Shown here in pieces: positions 17,321 to 26,424 of a DNA stretch of 64,000 bases. How positions within the stretch are numbered: position 1 is the stretch's first letter; the number at the start of each line of letters is the position of its first letter. Origin of the DNA: Hahnella lacustris (GTDB taxonomy: Bacteria > Pseudomonadota > Gammaproteobacteria > Burkholderiales > Burkholderiaceae_A); assembly GCA_965194655.1 (NCBI GenBank), contig OZ239148.1, positions 2,046,001 to 2,110,000 on the forward strand, given 5' to 3'. Below the pieces are notes generated by a model. It had not been told where the DNA came from. It did not search any database and worked only from the letters and a program-made list of their open reading frames with translations. A program made the translations under genes and the position numbers.

Positions 17321-18580
17321 TTGAGCGATCTTCCCCTCTGGGCGCAGGGCCTGGCAATGTTGGTGCTCCTTGGGCTGTCCGCTTTTTTCTCGAGTTCTGA
17401 AACTGGCCTGATGGCCGTGAACCGCTACCGCATGCGGCACCTGGCTGCACAAGGGCATCGCGGCGCAAAGCTGGTGATGAACCTGCTCGACAAAACAGAC
17501 CGGCTGCTGGCCACCATCCTTCTGGGCAACAATGTGGTGAATGCAGCCCTCACCGCACTGATCACCGCAATCGCCATCAACACCTTCGGTAACAACGACG
17601 AGGTGCTTGCCATTGCCACGGCTGTGGCGGCAAGCCTGCTGATCGTGTTCGCCGAGATCCTCCCCAAGGTCATCGGAGCAAACCGTCCAGAGAAGGTGGC
17701 CATCGGGGCCAGCTTTCTGCTCACCCCGATCACCCTTCTGTTTCGCCCCCTGGTAGGGGCGGTCAACCTGTTGGTCAATGGGCTGCTGAAGCTGCTCCGG
17801 CTGAATTCGTCGAAACGGGAGGAGGGCCTTCGGCCTGAAGAGCTCCGGGCCGCAGTCGTAGAGTCGGCAGCCTTCATTCCGAAGCAACACCGAGAGATTC
17901 TGCTCAACCTTTTTGACCTCGAGGACCTGACCGTTGATGACGTGATGGTGCCCAGACCCAAGATTGAGGCGCTCAACCTCGAGGACGACGAGGGAAAGCT
18001 GCGCGAGCAGATCAGCACCTGCTTTCACAACAAGCTACCGGTCTATGACGGAGAGCTCAATCAGGTCCGCGGCATTCTTCATGTGCGAAAGGCTGTCTCC
18101 ATGCTGGCCAACGATGAGTTCAGCAAAGAGGCGCTCATCGAGGCCTTGATGCCGGCCTATTTCATACCCGAGGGCACCAGTCTCTTCTCGCAGATGCAAG
18201 TTTTTCAGGCCAACCGAGCCCGGCTGGCTCTGGTCGTCGATGAATATGGTGAAGTCCAGGGCATGGTCACGGTCCAAGATATCGTCTCAGAGCTGGTGGG
18301 CGAACTCAGCACCGATGTAGCCGGGCCGCGGCAGCTGCAGTGGGAAGAAGACGGCACGGCAGCGGTCGATGGAGACACCCTCGTGCGAGAGATCAATCGA
18401 AGGCTTGGGCTCACGCTCCCAGTCGATGGCCCTCGAACCATCAACGGTCTGATTCTTGAGACCCTGCAAGATCTCCCAGAGGCCAACCTCAGCCTCAAGA
18501 TCCAAGGCGTGCCCATCGAGATTCAGCAAGTCCAAGACCGGGCGATTCGGCGCGTGCTGCTTCACAAGCATGTGGCCTGA
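17321..18580 (+). CDS. HlyC/CorC family transporter (DUF21-CBS-CorC)
   Basis: This is a 419-residue membrane protein of the CorB/CorC (CNNM-like) family, linked to magnesium or cobalt efflux. It has an N-terminal DUF21 domain with about four helices (SAFFSSSETGLMAVNRYR at the start). A CBS pair (about residues 205-330) follows, then a C-terminal CorC_HlyC domain. A TTG at 17321 is used because the residues after it (SDLPLWAQ) resemble the family start and no ATG or GTG fits. In related genomes this gene is followed by pilB, pilC and pilD; here it runs straight into the pilD-like gene with an 11-base overlap. Confidence 0.9.
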   Translation: MSDLPLWAQGLAMLVLLGLSAFFSSSETGLMAVNRYRMRHLAAQGHRGAKLVMNLLDKTDRLLATILLGNNVVNAALTALITAIAINTFGNNDEVLAIATAVAASLLIVFAEILPKVIGANRPEKVAIGASFLLTPITLLFRPLVGAVNLLVNGLLKLLRLNSSKREEGLRPEELRAAVVESAAFIPKQHREILLNLFDLEDLTVDDVMVPRPKIEALNLEDDEGKLREQISTCFHNKLPVYDGELNQVRGILHVRKAVSMLANDEFSKEALIEALMPAYFIPEGTSLFSQMQVFQANRARLALVVDEYGEVQGMVTVQDIVSELVGELSTDVAGPRQLQWEEDGTAAVDGDTLVREINRRLGLTLPVDGPRTINGLILETLQDLPEANLSLKIQGVPIEIQQVQDRAIRRVLLHKHVA

Positions 18581-19250
18581 CCTCGCGACCACGGTGCTCG
18601 CCTGCGTCCTTGCAGGGGCTGCCGGGTTGTCCGCAAGACTCGTAGCACAGCCGGAGGTCAAGCGCTGGCTGGGCGAAGATGCTCCGGTGCTGCACTCCCC
18701 CCTGCTTCATGCAGTGCTTGCTGCGGCCGTGGCGCTGTTGCCTTTGTCTCTCCTGCTGCGGGCCCCCAGTCCTGCAGAGGGCATCGCGCTAGGGCTCTGG
18801 GCTGGACTGCTCACCAGCTGCGCCCTGATTGACCTCCGATGTCGTCTGCTGCCAGACCGTCTGACTGTTGCACTCGCAGCCATTGGGGTGGTGATCTCGC
18901 TCAGCGGCCTTGGCCCGGGACTCATGGCGGCTCTCGCAGGAGGCGCCTTTGGATACCTCCTGCCCTGGGCGGTGGGCAGCTTGATGCGTAAGCGATCGAG
19001 CCCCGATGCACAGAGCGAGCCGATTGGCCGAGGAGACCTTGCCCTGCTCGGGGCCATGGGCCTGTGGGTTGGCTTCTCTGGTCTCCCACTCGTCATTGTG
19101 GGAGCCAGCCTCGTCATGCTGCCTGTGATCACCTGGGGCATGCTGCGGTTTGGCTGGAATCGCTCTACGGCCCTCCCGTTTGGCCCTGGCCTCTGCCTGG
19201 CCGGACTGGTGGTGTTGCCCTGGGTATTGACTGAGGGTTGGGGCCCATGA
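18570..19250 (+). CDS. pilD: Prepilin peptidase, A24 domain only (shortened PilD)
   Basis: This is a polytopic protein of 226 residues. It keeps both aspartate motifs of A24 (type IV prepilin) peptidases: ALIDLRCRLLPDRLT and GRGDLALLGAMG. The usual PilD is about 280-290 residues. The N-terminal methyltransferase part with its paired CxxC motifs is missing; only one hydrophobic helix and a short loop precede the peptidase core. It overlaps the corC-like gene by 11 bases and coaE by 4. The pilB and pilC genes normally upstream are absent. It could be a remnant, or a peptidase serving pilins encoded elsewhere. Confidence 0.82.
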   Translation: MWPDLATTVLACVLAGAAGLSARLVAQPEVKRWLGEDAPVLHSPLLHAVLAAAVALLPLSLLLRAPSPAEGIALGLWAGLLTSCALIDLRCRLLPDRLTVALAAIGVVISLSGLGPGLMAALAGGAFGYLLPWAVGSLMRKRSSPDAQSEPIGRGDLALLGAMGLWVGFSGLPLVIVGASLVMLPVITWGMLRFGWNRSTALPFGPGLCLAGLVVLPWVLTEGWGP

Positions 19251-19891
19251 ATACGGCCGTCGTCGTGCTGACAGGCGGCATTGGGTCGGGCAAGTCTGCA
19301 GCCTGCGAGATCTTTCAGACCTTGGGGGTTCCCGTGGTGGACGCTGATCAGATCGCCCACGAACTCACCGGCCCTCAAGGCGCCGCCATGGCCGAGATTC
19401 GCAAGGCTTTTGGAGATGAAGTGCTTGGCCCTGATGGGCGCCTGGACCGAGCGGTGATGCGCGAACTCGCGTTTCATGACCCTCGCCAGCGAGCTCGGCT
19501 TGAGGCGATTCTCCACCCCCAGATTCAATCTCATGCCATGTCCGCGCTGGCAGCATCGAGTGCGCCTTATACCCTCTACGCCGTGCCACTCTGGGCAGAG
19601 AGTGCCGGCCAGAATCGACCGGACTGGGTCTGGAGAGTGGCAGTGGTTGATGTCCCGGTCTCTCTTCAGCGCGCCCGCGTCCTGCAAAGACAGGCCATTT
19701 CAGATCAGACTCTAGACCGCATCCTGAGGTTGCAAACGAGCCGCGAGGCGCGGCTGGCGCTGGCCGATGATGTGATTCAAAACGAGGGCACGGTAGGTCA
19801 GCTCTCGGCCCAGGTCCATGCGCTTCATCATCGCTGGCTTGACGCTCGAACCCGAGACATCCACCCCGATTCGCTCAGCAATCAGACATAA
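19247..19891 (+). CDS. coaE: Dephospho-CoA kinase
   Basis: CoaE phosphorylates dephospho-CoA in the last step of coenzyme A synthesis. The P-loop GGIGSGKS (residues 10-17) is followed by VPVVDADQIAHEL, both diagnostic. The lid-region arginines appear in RVLQRQAISDQ. The protein is 214 residues long from ATG 19247, which overlaps the prepilin peptidase stop (ATGA). It lies in the conserved pilD-coaE-zapD cluster. Confidence 0.96.
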   Translation: MNTAVVVLTGGIGSGKSAACEIFQTLGVPVVDADQIAHELTGPQGAAMAEIRKAFGDEVLGPDGRLDRAVMRELAFHDPRQRARLEAILHPQIQSHAMSALAASSAPYTLYAVPLWAESAGQNRPDWVWRVAVVDVPVSLQRARVLQRQAISDQTLDRILRLQTSREARLALADDVIQNEGTVGQLSAQVHALHHRWLDARTRDIHPDSLSNQT

Positions 19892-19898
19892 TCGCGAG

Positions 19899-20696
19899 AT
19901 GTCGTCGACAGCACCTCTCGCGCCTCCACCCTCGCTCGAACAGATCTTCGAACTGCCCTGCAGCGAGCGTGTTCGGACCATGATGCGCCTGGAGTGCATC
20001 AGCAACCGGCTCGAAAAGCTGGCCTTGGCCAGCGAAGCCTCTGCCCACCGGGCCTGGCTCTCCTCCTACCTCGAGCTGTTTGACCTTCTCTCGAGCCGCA
20101 GCGACATCAAAAACGAGCTGCTCCAAGAGCTCGAACGACAACGCATTCAGTTGGAGCGTTTCGTCGGTCAACCCGGTGTTGCGAGCGAGCGCCTCGAGGC
20201 GGTCCTCACCGAGGTGACCTATCTGTTCGAGACGCTTGGCGAAGTGCAGATGCGACTGGGGCCCCATGTTCCTGAGGTCGAGTTTCTGCAGTCGCTCAAA
20301 GGCCGAGCAGGCATTCCCGCAGGGGACTGCCCGTTCGATTTGCCGGTGCTCTCGCTCTGGCTGACGTTCAGTCCCGAGAAACGTCGCGTGCACATGGAGA
20401 ACTGGGTGGCGCCGGTCAGCGCCGTGCTCAGATCAGCTCAGCTCTGTCTGCGACTCCTGCGCGAAGTGGCTGAGCCACAAGAGATGACCGCTGAGGACGG
20501 GCTCTTCGAAATGAACCCTGGAGGCCGTCAGGCCAAGCTCATCCGAGTCTGGGCACCGGCAGGGCGGGGGCTCATCTGCGACATGAGCGCCAACAAATAT
20601 GTGGTGGCCGTTCGGTTCCGAGCGGTCAATGAGCGCCTTCAGCCCCAGCCCTTTCAGGGCTCACTGCGCTTTCGACTCGCGATCTGCGAGTTCTAA
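19899..20696 (+). CDS. zapD: Cell division protein ZapD
   Basis: ZapD (formerly DUF1342) binds the FtsZ C-terminus and cross-links FtsZ filaments. The 265-residue protein begins after a short variable stretch and contains FELPCSERVRTMMRLECISNR, shortened here as the family's first helix. DCPFDLPVLSLWL and a C-terminal beta-rich domain ending RFRLAICEF follow. The start ATG 19899 follows the coaE stop by 7 bases. In many relatives yacG comes next; here a Nudix gene on the other strand overlaps its last 36 bases instead. Confidence 0.93.
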   Translation: MSSTAPLAPPPSLEQIFELPCSERVRTMMRLECISNRLEKLALASEASAHRAWLSSYLELFDLLSSRSDIKNELLQELERQRIQLERFVGQPGVASERLEAVLTEVTYLFETLGEVQMRLGPHVPEVEFLQSLKGRAGIPAGDCPFDLPVLSLWLTFSPEKRRVHMENWVAPVSAVLRSAQLCLRLLREVAEPQEMTAEDGLFEMNPGGRQAKLIRVWAPAGRGLICDMSANKYVVAVRFRAVNERLQPQPFQGSLRFRLAICEF

Positions 20697-21131
20697 ACGC
20701 TGAAGAATCGGTCGGCTGGCGGGCAACAGCGGAAAGGGGTGAGGGCCACGGGCCCAGATCCAGCAGAACTGCTGACCCTCTAGGCCCCGAATCCCACCAT
20801 CGGGCTCTGACCAGTCCACCACCTCACAGAAATGCAGCAAGACCCGAGCGTGGGGGTAATCAAAGGCCAATACCTCTTTCACATGGGCAGCGCGTGCGAG
20901 CAGCCCAAGCTCCTCACGAAGCTCGCGGCAGACGGCCTGCTCGGGCGTCTCTCCAGCCTCAACCTTTCCACCGGGAAACTCCCACCAGCCCGCATAAGCC
21001 TTTCCGGGTGGACGACTGGCCCACAGCCATTGCCCATGGCGACTACGCACGAGCCCCACACCCACCTGGACTCGGCCAGCATGGCCCAGATCAGTCACGA
21101 GCCTGCTGGCGCGCGGCCCAGTCACGAGCAA
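20661..21131 (-). CDS. MutT-like Nudix hydrolase
   Basis: This is a small Nudix enzyme of 156 residues resembling MutT, which removes 8-oxo-dGTP from the nucleotide pool. The Nudix box GGKVEAGETPEQAVCRELREE fits the consensus when read from its first glycine, and WWEFPGGK before it is typical of MutT. The start is uncertain: the ATG-equivalent at 21131 overlaps the end of the ATPase gene by 41 bases, while a GTG at 21098 would shorten that to 8. Its 3' end is antisense to zapD. Substrate not proven. Confidence 0.85.
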   Translation of the reverse strand: MLVTGPRASRLVTDLGHAGRVQVGVGLVRSRHGQWLWASRPPGKAYAGWWEFPGGKVEAGETPEQAVCRELREELGLLARAAHVKEVLAFDYPHARVLLHFCEVVDWSEPDGGIRGLEGQQFCWIWARGPHPFPLLPASRPILQRLELADRESKAQ

Positions 21132-21969
21132 AGGCGTGTGCCACTCGGCCTGAGCGTGACCCTCGCTGGGTCGCCCACTGCAAGGCCTCGAGCCTGGCCT
21201 CTGGCCATTGCTCCGGGGGAATCCCTAACTGCTCGAGCCAGTGATGAACGATGTCGAGATAGGCCGTCTGAGCGAAGCCATGAAACGAGACCCAGAGGCC
21301 GAACCGATCGGACAGGGAGACTTTCTCCTCAGTGGACTCTGCCGGATGAAGTTCACCTGAGGCATCCATGCGAGCCTGGAGATTCTCTGAGGCCTGCTCC
21401 GGCATCAGATGACGGCGGTTAGACGTGGCGTAGATGAGCAGATTGGATGGCTGGGCTGACACACCCCCATCGAGCACGGACTTGAGTGCCTTATATCCGG
21501 GCTCCCCGGGCTCGAACGACAGGTCATCACAGAAAACAATAAAGCGTTGGGGCTGCCCCTGAACTCGATCGGCCAGTGTGGGCAGGTCGGCGAGGTGATC
21601 ACGATCCACTTCGATCAGACGAAGGCCCTGTGCTCCAAACTCGGTCAGGCACGCACGCACAAGGGACGACTTGCCTGTGCCTCGGGCACCGGTCATGAGG
21701 ACATTGTTGGCGGGAAGGCCCGAGACAAAATGGCGGGTGTTGCGAATCACCAAGTCGGCCTGATGCTCGATGTGGTGAAGATCGGAAAAACGAACCCAAG
21801 CCGGCTGGGCCACTGCCAGAAGGGATCCCTGCTCACCGAGAAGGCTGGACTGCCGCCTCCACTGAAAGGCCCATTGAGATGAAAAGTCGGGTGCTGGGGC
21901 TGGCTCCGGCAGGAGGGCGTCGAGCTTGCGCAGCAGCCGCTGCATCAGTTCAGGATCGATAGTCGGCAT
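21091..21969 (-). CDS. AAA-type ATP-binding protein, DUF815 family
   Basis: This is a P-loop ATPase of about 292 residues of unknown cellular role. Walker A is GARGTGKSSLV and Walker B is FIVFCDDLSFE, followed by sensor-like YATSNRRHL. An N-terminal helical segment (FSSQWAFQWRR) and a C-terminal lid are typical of DUF815 proteins. These are conserved beside argJ and a Nudix gene in betaproteobacteria. ATG 21969 is chosen; ATG 21981 is also possible. Both overlap the argJ end slightly and neither has a strong ribosome site. Confidence 0.88.
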   Translation of the reverse strand: MPTIDPELMQRLLRKLDALLPEPAPAPDFSSQWAFQWRRQSSLLGEQGSLLAVAQPAWVRFSDLHHIEHQADLVIRNTRHFVSGLPANNVLMTGARGTGKSSLVRACLTEFGAQGLRLIEVDRDHLADLPTLADRVQGQPQRFIVFCDDLSFEPGEPGYKALKSVLDGGVSAQPSNLLIYATSNRRHLMPEQASENLQARMDASGELHPAESTEEKVSLSDRFGLWVSFHGFAQTAYLDIVHHWLEQLGIPPEQWPEARLEALQWATQRGSRSGRVAHAFARDWAARQQARD

Positions 21970-23182
21970 TGATGCTGACATAGTCGTGGGAGAGGTCGCA
22001 GGTCCAAATGGTGGAGCTGACGCTTCCTCGACCCAGTGCAATGCGCACGGAGATATCGGCTTTGGCCATCTCTGCCTGACCAAGGGACTCCGAATAGCTC
22101 GCCGCTCGACCACCAGCCTGGGCAACCAAGGTCTCGCCAATCCAAACGGAGATGAGAGAGACATCTAGGTCGGGGACCCCACTGTACCCAATCGCAGCCA
22201 GTATTCGCCCGAGGTTGGGGTCACTCGCGAAAAATGCAGTCTTGACCAAGGGGGAGTGTCCGACGGCGTATGCGACCTGACGCGCTTCGTCTCGGCTTCG
22301 TGCCCCCTCTACCATGATGGCCATGAACTTTGTCGCACCCTCGCCGTCACGCACAATGGCCTGCGCAAGCGTCTGAGACAGCTCGACAAAGGCCGCCTGA
22401 AAGGCCAGCCAGTCCGCCGTGCCCGCTTCATCTGCGGAGAAGGAGACGGGGCCCTGCCCCGTGGCAATGCCGATGAAGGAGTCGTTGGTCGAGGTGTCGC
22501 CATCGATGGTGATGGCATTGAAAGAATGGTCGGCTGCATGCCTCACCAAGGCTGCGAGCATGGCCTGGGGAACCCCAGCATCGGTGGCGAGATAGCCCAG
22601 CATGGTGGCCATGTTCGGTCGAATCATGCCGGCACCTTTGGAGATTCCAGTGAGTGTGACCGTCCCACGTGAGAGCTGCACCACCCGACTGGCCGCCTTG
22701 GGCTGGGTGTCGGTGGTCATGATGGCCTCAGCCGCATCGAGCCAATCGGCGCTTCCCAGGGCAGCGACGCCGGATTGAATGCCTGCCAAAAGGCGATCCA
22801 TGGGAAGACGCTCGAGAATCACGCCGGTGGAAAATGGGAGGACCTGACTCGCGGACATGCCCAAAGAGCGGGCGACAGCCTCACAGGTCTGCTGGGCGTC
22901 ATCCAGCCCACCTCGGCCCGTTCCGGCATTCGCACAGCCGGTATTGACGACCAATGCACGAATGCCCTCGCCCTTGGCGAGGTGCTGGCGACAGAGCTGG
23001 ACGGGGGCAGCGCAGAATGCATTCTGGGTGAAGACACCCGCCACAGCGCTTCCCGGAGCGAGGCGCATGAGCAAGACATCCTTGCGGCCTGGCTTGCGGA
23101 TGCCCGCTTGAGCGAATCCAAGCTCGCAGCCCGCAATCGCGAGCAATTGATCACGCTGCGGGAGAGGCAGACCAACGGGCAT
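21950..23182 (-). CDS. argJ: Bifunctional ornithine acetyltransferase / N-acetylglutamate synthase
   Basis: ArgJ recycles the acetyl group between N-acetylornithine and glutamate in arginine synthesis. The precursor cleaves itself at the threonine of the motif MATMLGYLATD (Thr193), generating the two chains of the active enzyme. KGAGMIRPN precedes it, and the C-terminus ends SHDYVSINADYRS, as in the family. Its length of 410 residues is normal. It lies 9 bases after secA and overlaps the downstream ATPase gene. Confidence 0.96.
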   Translation of the reverse strand: MPVGLPLPQRDQLLAIAGCELGFAQAGIRKPGRKDVLLMRLAPGSAVAGVFTQNAFCAAPVQLCRQHLAKGEGIRALVVNTGCANAGTGRGGLDDAQQTCEAVARSLGMSASQVLPFSTGVILERLPMDRLLAGIQSGVAALGSADWLDAAEAIMTTDTQPKAASRVVQLSRGTVTLTGISKGAGMIRPNMATMLGYLATDAGVPQAMLAALVRHAADHSFNAITIDGDTSTNDSFIGIATGQGPVSFSADEAGTADWLAFQAAFVELSQTLAQAIVRDGEGATKFMAIMVEGARSRDEARQVAYAVGHSPLVKTAFFASDPNLGRILAAIGYSGVPDLDVSLISVWIGETLVAQAGGRAASYSESLGQAEMAKADISVRIALGRGSVSSTIWTCDLSHDYVSINADYRS

Positions 23183-23191
23183 GACGAACTC

Positions 23192-25957
23192 CTAGCCGAG
23201 ACGGCCGTGACAAGACTTGAATTTTTTGCCGGAGCCGCAGGGACAAGGCTCATTTCGTCCCACCTTGGGGGTGTCTCTGCGAATCGGCCCTGAATCAGCC
23301 GCAGCGTCAGCTGCCGCAACATCTGAATCTGCCAAAAAGCCCTCTTCTTCGGGAGAGGCCGCATGCGTGAAATGCATGCCTTTGGTAGCCGCAGCGGCAG
23401 CAGCCTCCCGGGCAGCCTCAGCCTCGGCCGCAGCGCGCGCCGCCTCTTCCTCACTGGCAATTTCCACTGACATGAGCAGCCCGGTGACGTCATCACGCAC
23501 ACGCGCAAGCAGCTGCTCAAAGAGCGCAAATGCCTCGCGCTTGTATTCCTGCTTGGGGTCCTTCTGAGCATAACCACGCAGATGGATGCCCTGACGAAGG
23601 TGATCGAGCGCAGCCAGATGCTCGCGCCAAGCCGAATCCAGATGCTGTAACAGGATGGACCGTTCGAACTCGTGGAAGGCACCGGAGGGAACGAGGGCCA
23701 GCTTTTGATCGTAGGCTGTTTGCGCCGCTTCAACGGCAAGCGCAACCACGCCGTCGTCATCAATTTCTTGCGCCTGTTGGACCTGAGCAGACAGTGCGAC
23801 CTCGAGGCGGAATCGCTCTCGGAGCACAGCCTCCGCCGCAGGGAGATCCCATTGCTCTTCAATGCTTTGAACGGGAATAAAGCTTCGAACCGAGGCCTCA
23901 ATGGCCCCGTCGCGCAGCTGACGCACCAGACCGGAGAGATCGTCTGACTCCAGGATTTCATTGCGCTGCGCGTAAATAATCTGGCGCTGCTCGTTGGCTA
24001 CGTTGTCGTATTCCAAGAGCTGTTTGCGAATCTCGAAGTTCCGATTTTCGACCTTTCGCTGAGCCCCCTCGATGGAGCGCGTCACCATGCCCGCCTCGAT
24101 GGCCTCACCTCGGGGAACCCCCAGGCGGTCCATGATGGCCTTCATGCGATCACCTGCAAAAATGCGCAGCAGGGGATCATCCATGGACAAGAAAAAGCGC
24201 GAGGACCCCGGGTCACCTTGACGCCCTGATCGACCGCGCAGCTGGTTGTCGATGCGTCGTGACTCGTGACGCTCGGTGCCAATGATGTGGAGCCCGCCAG
24301 CCGCCACCACATGGTCATGCAAAGTCTGCCACTCTGAACGCAGCTCAGACACACGCTGGGCGCGAGCCTCGGCAGTGAGGCCCTCGTCCGCTTCGATCTG
24401 AGCCACGGCCTTCTCAATGTTGCCACCCAGAACGATGTCAGTGCCGCGACCAGCCATATTGGTGGCGATGGTGATCATGCCGGGACGACCTGCCTGAGCC
24501 ACGATCTCGGCCTCACGCGCATGCTGCTTCGCATTGAGCACCTGATGGTCAAGTCCGGCATTCGAGAGCAGACCAGACAGGAGCTCGGAAGATTCAATGG
24601 AGGTGGTGCCCACCAGGATCGGCTGACCCTGCGTGTGCCGGGTGCGAATGTCCGCAATGATGGCTTCGACTTTTTCTTCGGCGGTTCGGTAGACCTGATC
24701 TTGAAGATCTTTTCTGACCATGGGACGGTGTGTTGGGACAATGACCGTCTCAAGGCCATAAATCTGCTGGAACTCAAAGGCCTCGGTGTCGGCCGTTCCT
24801 GTCATGCCCGAGAGCTTTCCGTACATCCGGAAATAGTTCTGGAAGGTGATGGAGGCCAGGGTCTGATTCTCGGGCTCGATGGCCACCCCCTCTTTGGCCT
24901 CCACCGCTTGGTGCAGCCCATCCGCCCAACGACGGCCAGCCATCAGACGGCCGGTGAACTCATCGACGATCACCACCTGCCCTGACTGGACCACGTAATG
25001 CTGATCGCGCAGATACAGGGTGTGGGCGCGAAGTGCGGCCATGAGATGGTGCAAAAGCGTGATTCGGGCCGAATCATAGAGGCTCTCTCCTTCGCCGATG
25101 AGCCCCATTTCTGCGAGGGCGGCCTCGGCCCGCTCAAAACCCGACTCTGAGAGATGAACCTGGCGACCCTTCTCATCCACGAAGTAATCACCCTCACCGT
25201 CCTCAGTGGACTGGCGCTGAAGTAAGCCGGGCAATCCATTGAGGGCGCGATAGAGCTCCGTCGTGTCCTCGGACTGGCCCGAGATGATCAGTGGGGTGCG
25301 GGCTTCGTCAATCAGGATGGAGTCGACCTCATCGATGATGGCGAACTGCAAGCCCCTCTGAGCGCGTGAGGCGCGATCGGCGACCATGTTGTCGCGCAAA
25401 TAGTCGAAACCGTATTCGTTGTTGGTGCCGTAGGTGATGTCGGCTGCGTAGGCCTCGCGCTTCTCTTCAGAGGAGAGGCCCGCAAGGTTCACTCGCGTGG
25501 TGAGGCCGAGGAACCCATACAGTCGGCCCATCCATTGGGCGTCGCGCTGAGCGAGGTAGTCGTTCACCGTGACGACATGAACGCCCTTGGCGGGCAGCGC
25601 ATTGAGATAGGCTGCGAGCGTGGCCATGAGGGTCTTGCCCTCACCCGTGCGCATCTCGGCAATTTTGCCCTCGTGCAGGACCATGGCGCCAATCAGCTGA
25701 ACATCAAAATGCCGCATGCCCAGGACCCGTTTAGAGGCCTCACGACAGACCGCAAAGGCTTCGGGCAGGATGGCATCCAGCGACTCACCCTGCTGAAGGC
25801 GGGCCCGAAAGGCCTGAGTCTTCGCCGACAATTCGGTGTCGGTGAGCGCAGCCATGGCTGGTTCGAACCGGTTGATCGCGTCGACGCGCGACTGGTATTT
25901 CTTTATAAGTCGCTGGTTGCGACTGCCAAAAATGGACGCAAGGAGGCGATTGAGCAT
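23192..25957 (-). CDS. secA: Preprotein translocase ATPase SecA
   Basis: SecA drives export of unfolded precursors through SecYEG. The 921-residue protein starts MLNRLLASIFGSRNQR. It shows Walker A in EMRTGEGKTLMA (about 102-109) and the DEAD-like IIDEVDSILIDEAR. The second nucleotide-binding region contains TNMAGRGTDIVLGGN. The C-terminal zinc finger for SecB/lipid contact is intact (EPCPCGSGKKFKSCHG). The linker before it is rich in alanine and glutamate. secA leads the leftward secA-argJ-ATPase-Nudix set and diverges from dciA across 17 bases. Confidence 0.98.
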   Translation of the reverse strand: MLNRLLASIFGSRNQRLIKKYQSRVDAINRFEPAMAALTDTELSAKTQAFRARLQQGESLDAILPEAFAVCREASKRVLGMRHFDVQLIGAMVLHEGKIAEMRTGEGKTLMATLAAYLNALPAKGVHVVTVNDYLAQRDAQWMGRLYGFLGLTTRVNLAGLSSEEKREAYAADITYGTNNEYGFDYLRDNMVADRASRAQRGLQFAIIDEVDSILIDEARTPLIISGQSEDTTELYRALNGLPGLLQRQSTEDGEGDYFVDEKGRQVHLSESGFERAEAALAEMGLIGEGESLYDSARITLLHHLMAALRAHTLYLRDQHYVVQSGQVVIVDEFTGRLMAGRRWADGLHQAVEAKEGVAIEPENQTLASITFQNYFRMYGKLSGMTGTADTEAFEFQQIYGLETVIVPTHRPMVRKDLQDQVYRTAEEKVEAIIADIRTRHTQGQPILVGTTSIESSELLSGLLSNAGLDHQVLNAKQHAREAEIVAQAGRPGMITIATNMAGRGTDIVLGGNIEKAVAQIEADEGLTAEARAQRVSELRSEWQTLHDHVVAAGGLHIIGTERHESRRIDNQLRGRSGRQGDPGSSRFFLSMDDPLLRIFAGDRMKAIMDRLGVPRGEAIEAGMVTRSIEGAQRKVENRNFEIRKQLLEYDNVANEQRQIIYAQRNEILESDDLSGLVRQLRDGAIEASVRSFIPVQSIEEQWDLPAAEAVLRERFRLEVALSAQVQQAQEIDDDGVVALAVEAAQTAYDQKLALVPSGAFHEFERSILLQHLDSAWREHLAALDHLRQGIHLRGYAQKDPKQEYKREAFALFEQLLARVRDDVTGLLMSVEIASEEEAARAAAEAEAAREAAAAAATKGMHFTHAASPEEEGFLADSDVAAADAAADSGPIRRDTPKVGRNEPCPCGSGKKFKSCHGRLG

Positions 25958-25974
25958 AGAGGGTCTAGGGTAGC

Positions 25975-26424
25975 ATGAGCCCCATGAAATCTCTGGAACA
26001 GGCGCTCAGAGGCGCCATCTCCGATCGGCAGTCGGCCCAAGGCATTTCCCTGAAGTCCGTGCTGGAGGAGCAGCAAGTCTTGCTCACTCTGGGGCAGACG
26101 CTCCTGAGCGAGGCCGGCCTGGATTCACTGGTTTCAGAGCTCTACTCCGCCGTACGCTCCAGCCCCCTTCGAGGGCTCCGAGGCAGTGAACTCACCCTTC
26201 GTATGCGTTCCCACGCCTCTGCAGCCCGCGTCAGGCTCTCACTGCACAGCCTCAGACGCCATGTCGCCCTGTTGGGTCGGCCCCTGGGCATTCAGTCCGT
26301 CGAAGTGAAGGTGGCAAAGGCCTACACGGAGTCGGTGAGGCCACGCCCCATGGGAAAACGCCCAGCCATTCCTGAATCTGCTCGTCAAAGACTGCTGGCC
26401 GCGCTCGAAGCCCAGGACCACTGA
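25975..26424 (+). CDS. dciA: DciA-like DUF721 protein (helicase loader family)
   Basis: This is a 149-residue protein of the DUF721 family, which includes DciA, the DnaB helicase loader of bacteria lacking DnaC. The family-type stretch is LTLRMRSHASAARVRLSLH, near residues 75-95; N- and C-terminal parts are variable. Its position between secA and lpxC is where this gene lies in many betaproteobacteria. Sequence conservation in the family is low, so the symbol is tentative. The last 40 bases are antisense to the lpxC 3' end. Confidence 0.7.
   Translation: MSPMKSLEQALRGAISDRQSAQGISLKSVLEEQQVLLTLGQTLLSEAGLDSLVSELYSAVRSSPLRGLRGSELTLRMRSHASAARVRLSLHSLRRHVALLGRPLGIQSVEVKVAKAYTESVRPRPMGKRPAIPESARQRLLAALEAQDH

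Noticed and set aside
17298..17324. Possible short leader peptide (MATRLVPH) before the corC-like gene
   Set aside because: Eight codons with a stop overlapping the TTG start, but no ribosome site and no attenuator structure seen.
22819..23961. Minus-strand frame of 380 codons across secA and argJ
   Set aside because: It is in another frame of two confidently assigned genes and has arginine/serine-rich shadow composition.
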